Below are positions 31,395-43,690 of a stretch of DNA of 64,000 nt, piece by piece. Origin of the DNA: Simmondsia chinensis (Eukaryota > Streptophyta > Magnoliopsida > Caryophyllales > Simmondsiaceae); assembly GCA_018398585.1 (NCBI GenBank), contig JAGTTD010000026.1:3043001-3107000 (forward strand), read 5' to 3'. The notes under the pieces were generated by a model. That model was given only the letters and a program-made list of their open reading frames with translations. It ran no database searches and was not told the DNA's origin. Both the position numbers and the translations under genes were made by a program. Position 1 is the stretch's first letter; each line of letters starts with the position of its first letter.

Positions 31395-34300
31395 ATTGCA
31401 TCTATAATATATACACATATGTACAGCCCATCTCATTCATCCTAAAACTCCCCCTCAATTGCAGCAGGAGCAGAGCGAACGCAGAGATTGCCTTTGTAGA
31501 AATGACACATTGGTAAGCCTTTGGTAAAGATATCAACATATTAAAGTGCAAAAGGGACATGAAGAATATGTACCTTACCAAGAGCCACCCGCTCTCGCAA
31601 AACCTATATATCAATCTCAACATGCTTCACGCAATGGTGCTAAACCGGATTACTAGCAAGATAGCTAGCACTGACATTATGTCAATACAAAATATTAGCC
31701 TTATGCAAAAACAACTCTCAACTCATAAATTAAAGAATGCAACCATATTGTTTCTGCATTCACATTAGCAACACCTCGATGCTAGTCCTCGGAGCTCAAT
31801 TGAGAGACCGTGGGCTAACATTTAGACTACCATGAAATTACATTAGAGCCCAAAAACACACAATAACGAGAAGTAGAATGGCAGGTGTTAGAGCATCCTG
31901 CCCAATCTGAATCAGAATAGCTTGTTAATTGATCATAAAACAAGGGAGAAATCCGAATGCCAAAAAGAGAGTACCCAAAATATATCACAAATATACTTAA
32001 CCGCCTTGAAGTTTAGATCTCTTATATCATACATAACAAACAAATTTGTTATCCAGCATAAGTGATATCTAGCCTAGTAATGGTAAGATATTATAAGGCT
32101 CCCATAATGCTACCGTATTGGGTAGGACAAAGACAGGTGGGCTAACGGGTGCGGTGAAGATTTCTCTTCACTAGACTCTATTGGAGTATCAGCGGAGTTA
32201 GCACTAAACATACCCTACGATGAAGATGATCAAAGATTATGTACTTAGATTGTACAAAAAGGCTCATTTTTGCTGCAACTAATCAAGACTGCCAAGAAGT
32301 AATTCAAAGGCACCAAATCAGTCATACTAAATTCTTGTCGCAAGTGAGATATAAAAGAGTGTACCAAATGTATCGATGAAGCAATAAGTAAAATATCGTC
32401 AACAAAAATTACAAGAGCAATCATGTATGCCTCCTACAGTAATAAATGATGATGAGTCAAGACTTGCTAGAGACAAAGCCCTAGCATAGGAAGAAAGAGG
32501 TTAAACACCAGTAATAGGCCTTGTAGCATTGCTTAAGTCCATATAAAACCCGTTTAAGGTAACAATCATAATCAGGGTGCTTAGAATCCACCAATCCTTT
32601 TCACTGTTGCATATATATTACCTCGGACAGATGGCCTTTTAATGCATTCTTAGCATTAACCTGATGGCTGTGCCAACTAGAAGAATAAGCAAGAGATAAA
32701 ACTTTGGGAATGGTGACATGCTTAATTATTGGACTAAATATATCATCATAATCAACACTAACTTTCTTAGTACATCATAATCAACCAATAAAGATTTAAG
32801 GCACTCAAGTGGCACTAGTGGTCTAATTCTTAACACGATGCATTTACTTTGATCCCACAACATCAATGCCCGGAGTGCAGTGACAAGGTACCAAGTATCA
32901 TTATGTAAAAGAGCATCATATTCCTCACACATAACCACACATGTTTTAGAATCCTTAAAAGCAATAATGTAAGATTGAGGTTCCTAAGAAACAGAGGAAG
33001 AGTAGAGACAGTCATAAACTGGGTAATCACTTTCTTTGAAGCACTCCGTGAGCAGTCATGCCATGATCATTAATAACAGAAACATACGGGTGGGTTATGT
33101 GCTAGCTTTCATGGGGTACTAAGTTGGTGGGTTGGACGTTTGTGGGCTACAAGGAGGCACCATGGTTGGTAGTAGTTGTACTACAGGTAGGCTTACAGAG
33201 TTTTGGGCGATGGCAAGCCAAATGAACTGGGTGGTGACAATGGGTGCGATTGAAGTCCATAGAGAAGAAGAGACATGGGGTCTAAAAAGTTAAAAATATC
33301 ATTAGGATTGAGTGTAGTGGACCGGAAGGCATACCAACACAAAATGTCCATCAAAAACCACATGTCAAGAAAGAATGAACTTATTTGTAGATAGGTGAAG
33401 GCAACGATAATCCTTTTTGATGATGATGTGTCTCCCAAAATAGCCACGCAAGTGGAATGACGGGGTGGTTGGGGGGCGGGGCCTAATTTATGTGAGGCGA
33501 CATGATAGAGATTGGGATAGCATGCACAAACATAGACATGTAAATGATCACAAAGGGTTTTATTTTGGAAAGGACCCTCACAAGTAGTATCATGTCTATG
33601 TAGTGGTATGGACAAAATGTTTGGCAAGTATACAACAGTATGAAGAGGCAAGCATTAAATAATATAGTATGCACCATATCAAGAAGAGTAGAATGAATTC
33701 ATTCAACTTTTCCATTCTGTTGGCAGGTAACAACACAAGCAATCAGATTAAAATCCCATGCTCAGCCAAGTATTTAAAATGCACTAGTTTAAAATGTTTA
33801 GAAGTACAAGACACCGAAATAGGAAAAGGAAGATCAACTTGCTTGCCTAACGGACAAGCATGACACAAATGAGAACTAGCGATTTATTTAACAATTCAAA
33901 GAATCACACTGAACTAAACTAGAAAGAACTGCTTGGCCAGGATCTTTGGGACGCTAGTGCCATATGTCAAAGGAGACTTAATTAGCTGTAAAAGAAATTG
34001 GAGTAGGGATGAAAGTGAAATACGTTGGAAGTGAGTATAAAGGACTAGGACTATTGTAACGGAGTGTTTTGGTCTTCATTTAAAGATCCTTAATAAATAA
34101 AAATAGAGTCAAATTCAGTACTACACGTGCTTATCAAAAGTAAATTATCAGACAAAAATGAGTTTTTTTGCAATTTGAGGGGTGACAAGGACATTTCAAA
34201 GTTGGAAAGAATGTGAGGATTTCTCAATCGAAGTAGACCCCAGTAGGAATAAGAAAATCATTTCAGCCTCAAACATAATTAGAACTGGTATAAGGACTTA

Positions 34301-35485
34301 ACAATGTACCTATAAAATTAATCATATGAGAAGAGGTACTTGTATTTAGGAGCCATGCATCTAAGGTAAAGGAATCAGGGCCAAAGGCTATATATGCTTG
34401 AGCAGGAGATGAAGATCAGACATAAAAGGGATAGCCTTGACCACATTGATCTCAATTATAGCAATAATAACATTGACATTAGGATAGGCGTTAGTAGACA
34501 TGGTAGGAGAAAACAACAACAACAACAAACTCAGTGCCTCCAAGGGCTCCCGCATAAGCAGGGTTTGGGGGGTAGATGTACGCATCCTTCCCCCTTCAGG
34601 GGGCACCCTGAAGAGAGGCTGTTTTCGAAGACCCCCAACCTGAGACATTCCAACATACCATTATTTCAATTTAGGCCACCAATCCACCCCAATTAGGCCC
34701 ACGATCGACATCGCAGCCATAGCGGCCACCCTCTTTCCACCTCGTTGCCCCTGGGACTTTTCAGTGGCATACGCAGCTGGTGGGGATAGATTTGGAGGTG
34801 CAGTAAAAATTTCCTTCACTTAGAATTTAGTTAGTCTACGTTCTTTGATATATACCACCGTTGTGAGCAAGACTAGGAAAGGGGTTCATATTTGTTAAAG
34901 TTCTAGCAGCAGTACCGTATTCATCTGTTAAACCATGAATGAATTGAAAAATTAAATCACAATCAAAAATTTTGCAATTAATGTCATTTAGGTAATTAGC
35001 AAGTGTTTTCATGCATTCAAGATAAGCGAAAATAGAAAGGCTACTTGTTTTCCTTAGCATGAAACTCCCTCTTAAGTTGAAGAGCAATAGTGTGAGCTTG
35101 TGCCTATATAACGCTTCAATTTCATTGAAAAGACACTGAGCCATCATTCTTGACCTGGTTTTATCGTCATATCACCATCTCAAGAGAGCAACAAAAATAT
35201 ATCCAAGTAACAATAAGGAAATCGTTCTGTTGCCAGTGGTCGTAACTTCAATCACCAAAAGATAGGCCCAGGGTACCTCCAATAGATGGAAGCCAATTTA
35301 GAGAAATGGTAGATAGTGGCAAAACATGAGAAGCGACATTGATTTGTGAATCAACCATGGTAGTACGAGATGAAGCATGCGGCATTAAGGGAAAGAAGAC
35401 AAAACATCAATTAAAAAACCCTAGAGAGAAGATGGATGGAAAAAACCTAGAGGAATGAGAAAGTTTAATTTTAGGGCTTTAATAC
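31395..35485 (-). mobile_element. Heavily decayed Copia element
   Basis: Fragments of a Copia polyprotein can be followed on the minus strand. A polypurine-like TTGAGGGGGAG lies near 31450. RNase H-like HHCVKHVEID is at about 31620. A reverse transcriptase start, EEYDALLHNDTWYLV, lies within 32726-32938, then integrase scraps follow (33190-33900). Gag is at 34836-35147 (MMAQCLFNEIEALY...LANYLNDINCKIFDCDLIFQFIHGLTDEY), with its N-terminus near 35370. A SINE is inserted at 34511-34646. Copia element A3 begins at 35486 and cuts off the 5' side. No LTR could be defined. All frames are broken. Confidence 0.75.
34511..34646 (-). mobile_element. SINE copy with (TTG)n tail, 5'-truncated
   Basis: Read on the minus strand it starts at GTCTCAGGTTGGGGG and contains CTGAAGGGGGAAGGATGCGTA, CCCCCCAAACCCTGC and GGGAGCCCTTGGAGGCACTG. 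It ends in five GTT units. It is closest to the copy at 19589-19771 and lacks both that copy's head and the 5S head. No clear target duplication is visible. Confidence 0.8.
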
Positions 35486-35931
35486 TGTTAGGTTTGTGCC
35501 TTAAATTCTTAAGTTCTAAGAAGAGGCGTGCAGAGAGTCCCTCGATCAATTGGGAGAAGAGGCCGATCAATCGGGAATGTTACGCAAACAATCTTGCTTG
35601 CAGAGAATGCACCGATCGATTAGGACCCCCTATCGATTGGGAGTTTGTTTTTCACAGGGCCTATATAATCAGCCCTAGGTTTCACGTGTTGAGCATCCAA
35701 ATCAAAGAGAGTGTAGCCTTCATCATAGAGAGAGAAGTGATTGTAATTCTTTTATTCTTAAATCAATAAAAGTCTCCATCTCCGCTTGTGGTTCTCTTCC
35801 CTCTCGATTGTAGAGGGGTTTCCACGTAAATCATTATGCTATTGTTTTTCGTTCTCTTTTTTCCGCATTAATTCTCGTTTGTCGTAGTATTTGATTCGAA
35901 TTAAGTACTTGGGATTCCACATTTTCGCACG
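35486..35931 (+). repeat. 5' LTR of Copia A3
   Basis: It starts TGTTAGG and is followed by AAT and the primer-binding site. It carries four GATC-AT-type motifs at about 35543-35641, then the TATA-like CTATATAAT (about 35661), then GAGGGGTTTCCACGTAAA. This order repeats the layout of the A1 and A5 LTRs. Confidence 0.88.
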
Positions 35932-35968
35932 AATTGGTATCAGAGCCCTTGTTGTTACAGTTGGTACA

Positions 35969-37015
35969 ATGACGTCGGCAATCAAATCTGAGGTAGAGAA
36001 GTTCGGAGGTCAAGGAAGCTTCAATTTGTGGCAAGTCCGTGTTAAAGGACTCCTGACCTAGAATGGCTTGAAGAAAGCAATGGATGGAAAAGAGAAGAAG
36101 CTGGAGAGGTTATCCGAAGCACAATGGGAGGAGTTAGATGAGAAGGCACTTATAGCTATTCAGATGTGTCTTACCCATGAAGTTCTGACAGAAGTCTTGG
36201 AGGTGAAAATTGCTAAGGAATTATGGGAGAAGCTGCAGGAGATGTTCTGCTTCAAATCAGTCTCCAACAAACTTGCAGTCAAGTGCCGGTTATTCACGTT
36301 TAGTATGTCGGAAGGTATATCTCTTAAGAATCATCTTAGCGAGTTTAATTCTATAATTCAAGAATTGAAGGAATTGGACCATACCCTTAAGGACGAGGAT
36401 CAGGCCATGTTGTTATTGTGTTCACTCTCAAATTCTTATAAAGGCTTCGTAGAAAGCATGATATATGGCGGTAGACCAACTATCACTGTTGATGAGGTTA
36501 AAAGAAACCTAGTAAGTAAGGAGAGAGTTGATAGAGAACTGTCTGACTATGTGAATAACTCTGGTAATGGGTTGTTTGTCAGAGGTAAGACTAAGACTAG
36601 AGGATCTAAAGGTGGAAAGAAGTTTAGGTCTAATTTTGGACATAAGAACCTGCCGTGTAACTTCTGTCACAAGAAGGGGCATATAAAGAAAAACTGTTAT
36701 AAGCTTAAGAATAAGCAAAAAGAAGATAACAGGAATGACCATAATAGAGGTGATAAGCCCGCTGAGGCTAGTGTAGTTGAAGATGAGGGAGATGCTGATG
36801 TCCAACTAGTAATCGATTCACAGACCAGGTCTAGAGATAAGTGGATCATGGATTCAGGTTGTTCTTACCATGTTTGTCCTATCAGAGAGTGGTTCGCCAC
36901 TTATAAGTCAATTCAGGGCGGGGTAGTCTTGATAGGCAAAGACGCCGGGTGTAAGGTGATGGGTATTGGAACAGTTTGTGTGAAGGTGGTACTATCAGGA
37001 CACTTAGCGATGTGA
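35969..37015 (+). pseudogene. Copia A3 gag-protease frame
   Basis: The ATG at 35969 opens gag (SAIKSEVEKFGGQGSFNLWQ), but codon 31 is TAG (36059-36061), where relatives have Gln. After it the same frame stays open to 37015. It covers the gag core (AKELWEKLQEMF, SNKLAVKCRLFTF, LLLCSLSNSYKGFVESMIYG), the zinc knuckle CNFCHKKGHIKKNCYKLKNK, an acidic linker, and the protease start WIMDSGCSYHVCPIREWF with GKDAGCKVMGIGTV. A deletion near 36980 then shifts the frame. It is the best preserved gag in the window, with a single premature stop. Confidence 0.88.
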
Positions 37016-37752
37016 GACACATTCCAAACTTGAGAAAGAACCTTATCTCTATAGGGACCCTTGAGTCCAATGGGTACAGGTACACAGTTGAAGGTAGAGC
37101 TATAAGGGTCAGTAAAGGCGCATTGATTGTGAAGAAGGGTAGGAACCTTGTATGAGCTTGTAGGTTCTACCGTGACAGGGACAGTAGCTGTTTCCACACC
37201 GTCTATGAAAGATACAGAGATCACTAAGATGTGGCACATAAGTTTGGGTCATATGAGTGATAAAGGACTGTCAGAGTTGAGTAAGAGGTGTCTATTATAT
37301 GGCCAGTCAACTGGACTGATGGATTTCTGTGAGCACTGTGTATATGGGAAGCCGAAGAGAGTCAGCTTCAAGCAGGCAGTGCATCAAACTAAAGGAACAT
37401 TGGACTACATTCATTCTGATTTGTGGGCACTGTCCAGAGTTGCTTCCAAATGAGGTTCCAGGTACTTACTAACGTTCATTGATGACTTTTCAAGAAAAGT
37501 TTGGGTCTATTTTCTTAAGTAGAAAAATGAAGCCTATGAAGTCTTCAAGAAGTGGAAGACACTGCTTGAAAAACAGACAGGGAAATAGATAAAGAGGTTG
37601 AGGGCAGATAATGGTCTTGAGTTTGTTGAGGGAGATTTCCTCAAATTCTTTGAGGACCAAGGCATTGTCAAACACGAGACTTGTAGAGGTCGGCCTCAAC
37701 ATAATGGAGTGGCAGAAATAATGAATAGGACGGTACTTGAGACGGCTCGGGT
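37016..37752 (+). pseudogene. Copia A3 pre-integrase and truncated integrase
   Basis: Frames after the shift encode LRKNLISIGTLESNGY, the pre-integrase zinc region ([19 protein letters not shown]...[14 protein letters not shown]), the first catalytic Asp block LDYIHSDLW, and LTFIDDFSRKVWVYF. Degraded core with NGLEFVEGDFLKF and RPQHNGVAEIMNRTVLE follows. Several stops are present and the domain is cut at about 37752. Confidence 0.85.
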
Positions 37753-38160
37753 AGGCCTAAAGTAGGCGGCAACGGGACGGGATACAGGCCAACAGGTACA
37801 GAAGGCATAGTGTTGAGGCCAGCGTTGCGGTATCGCCATCCTTCACAAGGAGGAGCTGCTAAGGGTCCACCAAGAGCCCAACTGCAGTACCATGATTCCC
37901 CATAAGTATAGCCGTGACACCCGAATTAACCAACACGCCATCCAAAACCACCAAAGGCGATGGCACGAGACCCTAGACTGCCAAGGGGGCGGCCCATTGT
38001 TGTCCTAGTCCACGGTAAAAGAAAGGATAGATCTTATCCATTACATTCTTTAATCTATTATAAATAGAGCCAAATACTTCTAACTAAAGGGCGGACAAGA
38101 AAAAAGGGAAGCGCAAAAACGAGGAGAAAGGAAGGAAAAGATTAGAGGGCTTGAGATTGG
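37753..38160. other. Orphan segment between two Copia remnants
   Basis: The GC-richer left half (37753-38010) and AT-rich right half match neither neighbour. The minus strand has a possible TATA (TATTTATAATAG, about 38048-38062) and a pyrimidine-rich tract, so it may be part of an LTR of another element. No coding sequence recognised. Confidence 0.35.
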
Positions 38161-38163
38161 TCC

Positions 38164-38850
38164 TCACTTCAAGAATCCCATAAAAAATACCGAAGCAATG
38201 GAGGTCTGAATTTCTTTGGACAGGATCTTGTCTCGAACAAAATGGCAATCAATCTTAATATGCTTGGTTCTCTCATGAAAGACGGGATTCGAAGCAATGT
38301 GAAGGGCAGCCTGATTATCACCAAATAAAATAGAAGCATAGTCAATTGGGACTAATAGGTCAGTTAACAAATAATGCAACCACACAATTTCACTAGTTGT
38401 GGTAGCCATGGACCGATATTCTGCTTCTGTTGAAGATCTTGAAACCACGCTTTGCTTCTTGGAACGCCAAGAAATCGGAGCGTCGCCAAAAAAGGTACCA
38501 TAACCTGTAGTGGAACGTCGTGTGATTGGACAACCTGCCTAATCCGCATCACAGTATGCCCTTAAACGAAGATCATTGTTAGTTGGTAACAAAATGCCCT
38601 AACCCGGTGTTCCTTTTAAGTATCGTAGTACTCGTGTAGTGGCCTCGAGATGAGGAACCCTAGGATCATGCATAAATTGACTTAAGACACGAACCGCATA
38701 ACAAATGTCGGGTCTAGTTATGGTCAAGTAGAGAAGACGTTCCACTATTCGTCTATATCGTCCTGCATCATCAACCTTATCGCCAACCCCATCTGCCAAC
38801 CCATGATTTTGAACTATTGGTATTGAAGCGGGTTTTGCCCCCAACAAACC
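38164..38850 (-). pseudogene. Copia B6 RNase H and connection region
   Basis: Frames encode LGAKPASIPIVQNHGL, a PDICYAVRVLSQFMHDPR segment and VLRYLKGTPG (38599-38847). RNase H follows, with [42 protein letters not shown] and [15 protein letters not shown] (38164-38448). A stop and frame change separate the two. The C-terminal NPADLFTK part is lost at the truncation. Confidence 0.88.
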
Positions 38851-38902
38851 AACTTCACTTAAAATGTCTAAGGCATATTTCAGTTGACACGAAACAACTC
38901 CT

Positions 38903-39330
38903 TTAGGAGATCGTGCAACCTCGATTGGGTCCTAGATCTTTAATTCCAAAAGATGCATTCAAATGTTCTTTCACGTGAGCAATGTGGTCTGAATTATTGC
39001 CGGTAATTATAATGTCATCAACATTAATCAAAACCCCGGTAAAAGTATTATCACGACAGAATGTAAAGAGTGAGTAGTTGGCTTTGGACAGTTTGAAACC
39101 CATGTTCATCAAGGTCATGGAAAACTTATAATTCCAATTACGAGATGCCTGTTTAAGTCCATATAACAATTTTCGTAAATGACATACTTTTCCCTTATGT
39201 TGTTGCTCAAAACCTTGTGGAAGTTTCATATAAACCTCCTCATCCAAGTCACCATGTAAAAAAGGCATTATTCACATCTAATTGGTGTATCGCCCAACTT
39301 CTAGCTGCTGCAACTGCTAAGACACAACGA
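38903..39330 (-). pseudogene. Copia B6 reverse transcriptase
   Basis: The main frame (38903-39268) has [36 protein letters not shown] and LINVDDIIITGNN. The catalytic box reads NVDD instead of the usual YVDD, so Tyr is replaced while both Asp residues remain. The N-terminal part upstream (39270-39330) carries only fragments (QLDVNN-like) with a frameshift at the start of the PFLHG segment. Confidence 0.88.
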
Positions 39331-39483
39331 ACGGTGTATCGCCCAACTCGAATCTTGATGTACATGCTTCGTATTGGTAACAGAAGGTGGAAGGAAAGGA
39401 AAAGTATCTTCGTAAAAATAAACATCTCTAGAAATTACAATCTTATTTTCCTCCCGATTGTAAATTTTGTAACCCTTTTTCCC

Positions 39484-40242
39484 TTATGGATACCCAACAA
39501 AGACCCCGGAAGTGGCACGACAATCAAATTTGTCACTCGTTCTATCCTTGGTGCGATAATAGCATAAACTTCTAAAAACACGCAAATGGTCAAGATCGGG
39601 TGGTTTCCCAAATATTATTTCATATGGACTCTTGTTATGAAGAACCAAAGAAGGTGTTAAATTAATCAAATAAGCCGCAGTTAAAACGCACTCACCCCAA
39701 AACTTCTTCGGCAATCCTGCTTGAATTCGAAGTGCTCGTCCTACTTCCAAAAGATGCTTATGCTTCCGCTCGACTACCCCATTTTGTTGTGGTGTCCCCA
39801 CCAAGGAAGTTTGGATTTGAATCCCGTGACTTGTATAGAACTCCAAAAGAGGCCCATAATTGAATTCTCGTCCAATGTCACTCCTTATCTGTTTAACCTG
39901 TAAACCAAATTGTGTTTTGACGATTCGACAAAAATCTATAAGGATCCTATGTGCTTGGGATTTTTCCCTCATTAGATAAACCCAAGTACACCGACTGAAA
40001 TCATCAATGATAGTAAGGAAATATTGAGCACCCGTCAAAGACAAAACTCTATAAGGACCCCAAATGTCACAATGTAATAAATTAAAACTTCCACGTGTCT
40101 TTGAAACAGATAAAGGGAAAGGCAAACGTGCCTGCTTGGCACAGTGACAGACATCACAAGCGACATCAGTGTTCTTGACATTCAAATTAGGAAAAACACA
40201 CAACTTCTGAAATGAAACATGACCCAGACGTTGATGCCACAA
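39484..40242 (-). pseudogene. Copia B6 integrase (long open frame)
   Basis: Uninterrupted for about 250 codons. It contains the HHCC zinc region (HQRLGH...CDVCHCAKQ), then HCDIWGPYR, IIDDFSRCTWVYLM, the SDIGREF segment, TPQQNGVVERKHKHLLE with the catalytic Glu, and FWGECVLTAAYLINLTP. The three catalytic acidic positions are all present. The surrounding polyprotein is broken, so it is a relic rather than a working gene. Confidence 0.88.
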
Positions 40243-40249
40243 AACAGCA

Positions 40250-41794
40250 TCTTTATTTGCTTGTGCTGCCTACCCACTCCAATCAGCCTCTTCGAGTGTA
40301 GGTCCTGTATGAAACACAGATTATCATGAAATGTTATTGTGCATTTTTCATTTTGTGTGAGTTTGCTCACTAACAATAGATTATAATGAAAACCAGGCAC
40401 ATAGAGGATATCATGGAGGACAAAGTTCTCCGCTATTTTGACTTTTCCTATATGAGTAACTTTTAAAGAAGTCCCATTAGGCAACCTAATAGGCCCAATC
40501 AAGTCATTGGTTTTAACATCAAACATGATCATCAAAGAGGACACCATATGGTCTGTGGCTCCTGTATCAATAATCCAATCACAAAACGACGAAACTTGAC
40601 CTGTGAAGTTGACACAAGGAGAGGACGAAAAGGGACCAAGAAGAGACAATAATTGTTGGTATTGAGCCGCGGAGTGTCCCGAAGCAGGACTGCCACTATC
40701 ACTGAGTGGATCGGTCTCGGCCACTGCAGCAATCGGTCCTCGGTTCGTATTTGCTTGGCCCTTGTTCTTCCAACCCGGTGGATAACCAATTAATTCAAAG
40801 CATCGTTCTTTGGAATGTCCCTATTTCTTGCAATGGGCACAAGTAAAACGGTTAGTACGACGAGATCCAGCCCCGTTTGGGCTTGCTGTGCTAGCTGCGG
40901 TTTTGGCTGCCAAAACCATTGCTTCGGGGACCACCATTGTTCCTGCCGCAATGCTTTGTTGCTTCTCCTCCTGCATAATATAGAGTATGCACTACCAACA
41001 GATGTTAAGGGTTTCGTGTTCATAAGTTGAGAACGAACTGTGGAAAACGAGGAATCAAGACCCATTAAAAGATCTAACAATTTCTCCATATCACGAATCT
41101 GCAAGAAGGATTTAGCATGTCCACAAGTGCAAGGCGGGATTTTGATTAACGTATATAATTCGTCCCATAACGACCTTAATTTGGTGAAATAGGTGGAAAT
41201 GGGTAAATTTCCTTGCTTTAAATGTGAAATTTTGCATTTTAACTCGTGAATACGAGGGACGTTGCCTTGTGAAAAACGCTCATGCAAATCAAGCCAAATG
41301 TCATGCGCAGTTTCCAAATATGTAATACTCTCGTTTATTTCTTTAGACACAGAATTCGAGAGCCAAGAAGCCACCATGGAGTCACATGCACTCCAAGTTT
41401 CAAAATCCGGTGAATCTTCATCCGGTTTAGCAATACTGCCATCAAGAAAACCTATTTTCCTTTTTGCTTTGAAAACTTTAAGAATTGCCCTTCTCCAAGA
41501 TGGGTAATTGGGTCATGTTAAAATGTCATTTTGAACAAACACCAAGCCCGGATTGTCCTAGGGATGTAAGTAAAATGGTGAGTTAACATCAATGACTCCC
41601 CCTGTTTGGTGAGTCGGCGTGATCATTTGATTAGTATCAGCGTGAGTCGTTTCGTTGTTGTTAACTTCCGCCATATTATATCGAATCAAAACACAAAACA
41701 AGCTCACAAAAAAAGCAAGAGGAAGAAGTGAACTCACAAAACAAAAGAATTGAAGGGGCACGGCTGGTGGAGGGTGCCAAACAGAATTCTTCAC
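40250..41794 (-). pseudogene. Copia B6 gag and protease
   Basis: Gag starts at the ATG near 41674 (MAEVNNNETTHADTNQM) and continues in 40790-41377 (WLSNSVSKEINESITYLETAHDIW, LHERFSQGNVPRIHELK), with a frameshift between. A degraded zinc region and a Gln/Trp-rich linker follow. The protease frame (40182-40724) has CDWIIDTGATDHMVSS, carrying the D-T/S-G active site, and ends RLIGVGRQ near the pre-integrase. Stops and shifts separate the parts. Confidence 0.88.
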
Positions 41795-41826
41795 TTAGTG
41801 CAAGATCGGTTCTTGCTCTGATACCA

Positions 41827-42166
41827 TGTGAAAATACCAAAATTAGACAATTGTAAGTAAAGGAATTATCAAAACCTTTTTATTTTGAATGAATATCCTC
41901 TTGTACATCTTGGGAATTTATACACAAAAATGGAAGAAATAATTAAGGAAGGGAGAAGATCATGGACCTTCCTTTACAAATGATGAACAAAATGGAATCA
42001 CAAATTTAAGAAGGGAGAGAAAGGAGGGCCGGAAATTATGGTCCATCAGAGGAGCAAATAAGGCCTCTAATTATACTATCCTTATTAAATTACAAATTAC
42101 TCTAATGCCTATACAAAATTATACTAGTAATATACAAGAAAAATACAAGAAATATACTATTCAACA
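41827..42166 (-). repeat. 5' LTR of Copia B6
   Basis: A 340-bp block starts TGTTGAATAG and ends TTTTCACA on the minus strand, directly followed by TGGTATCAGAGC. Only one LTR is present. Confidence 0.85.
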
Positions 42167-43690
42167 CATTACAACTACTTTCTTATTAATGATATAGTAA
42201 AGTGACAAACATACTTATCTATCTAGTTGTGGGAAAGAGCTGTCACCTGGTGGCAATAGTTGAAGCATACCCGACTTAAGGTAGGGGAAGAGGAAGCTTG
42301 AGACTTGGGAGAGGATTAAGAAGCATATACATAGTGCCTTCCTTCCCTATAACCACGCTAAGATTATGTATTGGCATCTCTAGAATTTATGTCAAGTGTC
42401 TCAGTGTATGGAAGACTACACAGCGGAATTTTGTGCCTTAGTCACCAGGAACAACTAGGCAGAACCAATGGAGCAGTTGGGGCATAGGTATGTTGGCAGA
42501 TTGTGGGAATCGATCCAAGAAGTGCTGAACATATTCTACATCTATTCTTTTTCGGAGGCAAGTCAGAGGGTTTTACATGTTAGAAAGTAGCCAGAATGAT
42601 GTAAAACTAGTGGTACTCGGAATGCTCGGATGGGCGGGCGTGATCAGGTCTGGAGTTCAACCAACTCAAGTGTATAGGGACAATTAGGGAGGCCAGTTGT
42701 CACCAACGCCAGTAGTCTGACTAACCAGGATTGGGTGGATAGTTTTGAAGACTTGTGCTTCGAATGCGGCGAATTGAGTTAGCATGCTACCGAGTGTCGA
42801 AAGATTGATAGACCTAGTAAGGATTTAGATATTGGAGGTCTTCATACTAAAGACGGTGAGTTAGTTGAGGATGAGGATCAAGATGAGTTAGTTCCAAGTG
42901 ACGAAAAGGAGGTTACTGGTGACGAACGCCACTTGTTAGTGGTCAAGCGAGTTTGCTTCGTGCTTGAAGAAGCAAAAGGGGATGACTGGTTTAGGAATAA
43001 TATCTTCCAGATCACCTGCAGTATAGGCAGGAAGGTATAGTTATCGATTCCGGAAGGTGTGAGAACATTGTTTCTGAGGAAGCAGTCAAAAAGTTGGGGT
43101 TGAAAATAGAGGACCATCTAAATCCATACAGCTTAAGAAAGGAAAGGTAACAGCGTCTTAACATAGTTTGGTTAACTTTTCAATTTGGGCGAAATACCAA
43201 GATGGGGTGTGGTGTGATGTTGTTACCATGGACGCATGTTGTTTGTTACTTGGATAACCATGGTAATTTGATAGAGGTGCTACTCGGAGGGTGAAACACC
43301 TAAACCTTTGTGTTTGAGGGCACAAAGATAGTCTTGTTGCCCAAGACGGACGAAGTGCAACATTCACTGTGAATCAAAAACCTAAATCTCCCGACCGGTG
43401 CCATGTTCGGAAAAGAGGTTGGCGAGAACAAGGTGTTGTTTATGGTGATTGGCAAGGAGTGCTAGATGGAACAAGGGGAAGTGCCGAAGTAAGTGGAAAA
43501 CCTATTGAAGGAGTTTGCTGATATCTTCCCGGAACAGCTGCCGAGTTTTTTTTATCGCCATTGAGGGGCATTAAAAATCAAATAGATTGGGTGCCGAGAG
43601 CTATCTTACCGAATAGGCCACATTACCGAGCATGAAGAGCTTAGGTGCCAAGTAGAAGAGTTACTCGCCAAGGGTTTTATTCAGGAGAGT

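Larger units (their letters stand above)
35486..37752 (+). mobile_element. Ty1/Copia retrotransposon, family A, element 3 (3'-truncated)
   Basis: Plus-strand 5' LTR (35486-35931), primer-binding site TGGTATCAGAGCCC (35935-35948), gag, zinc knuckle, protease and the first part of integrase, all closely matching elements A1 and A5. It ends abruptly at about 37752 inside integrase, at the position of TV-LE-A in the NRT-LE motif. Reverse transcriptase, RNase H and the 3' LTR are missing. The junction joins unrelated sequence, so a rearrangement or later deletion removed the rest. Confidence 0.9.
38164..42166 (-). mobile_element. Ty1/Copia retrotransposon, family B, element 6 (lacks 3' LTR)
   Basis: Minus-strand order is 5' LTR (41827-42166), primer-binding site TGGTATCAGAGC, gag, protease, integrase, reverse transcriptase, RNase H, ending in RNase H at about 38164. 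The 3' LTR is missing. The gag start (GGVIDVNSPFYLHP) identifies it as the same broad family as the element at 47466-57501. It is broken by stops between domains. Confidence 0.9.
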
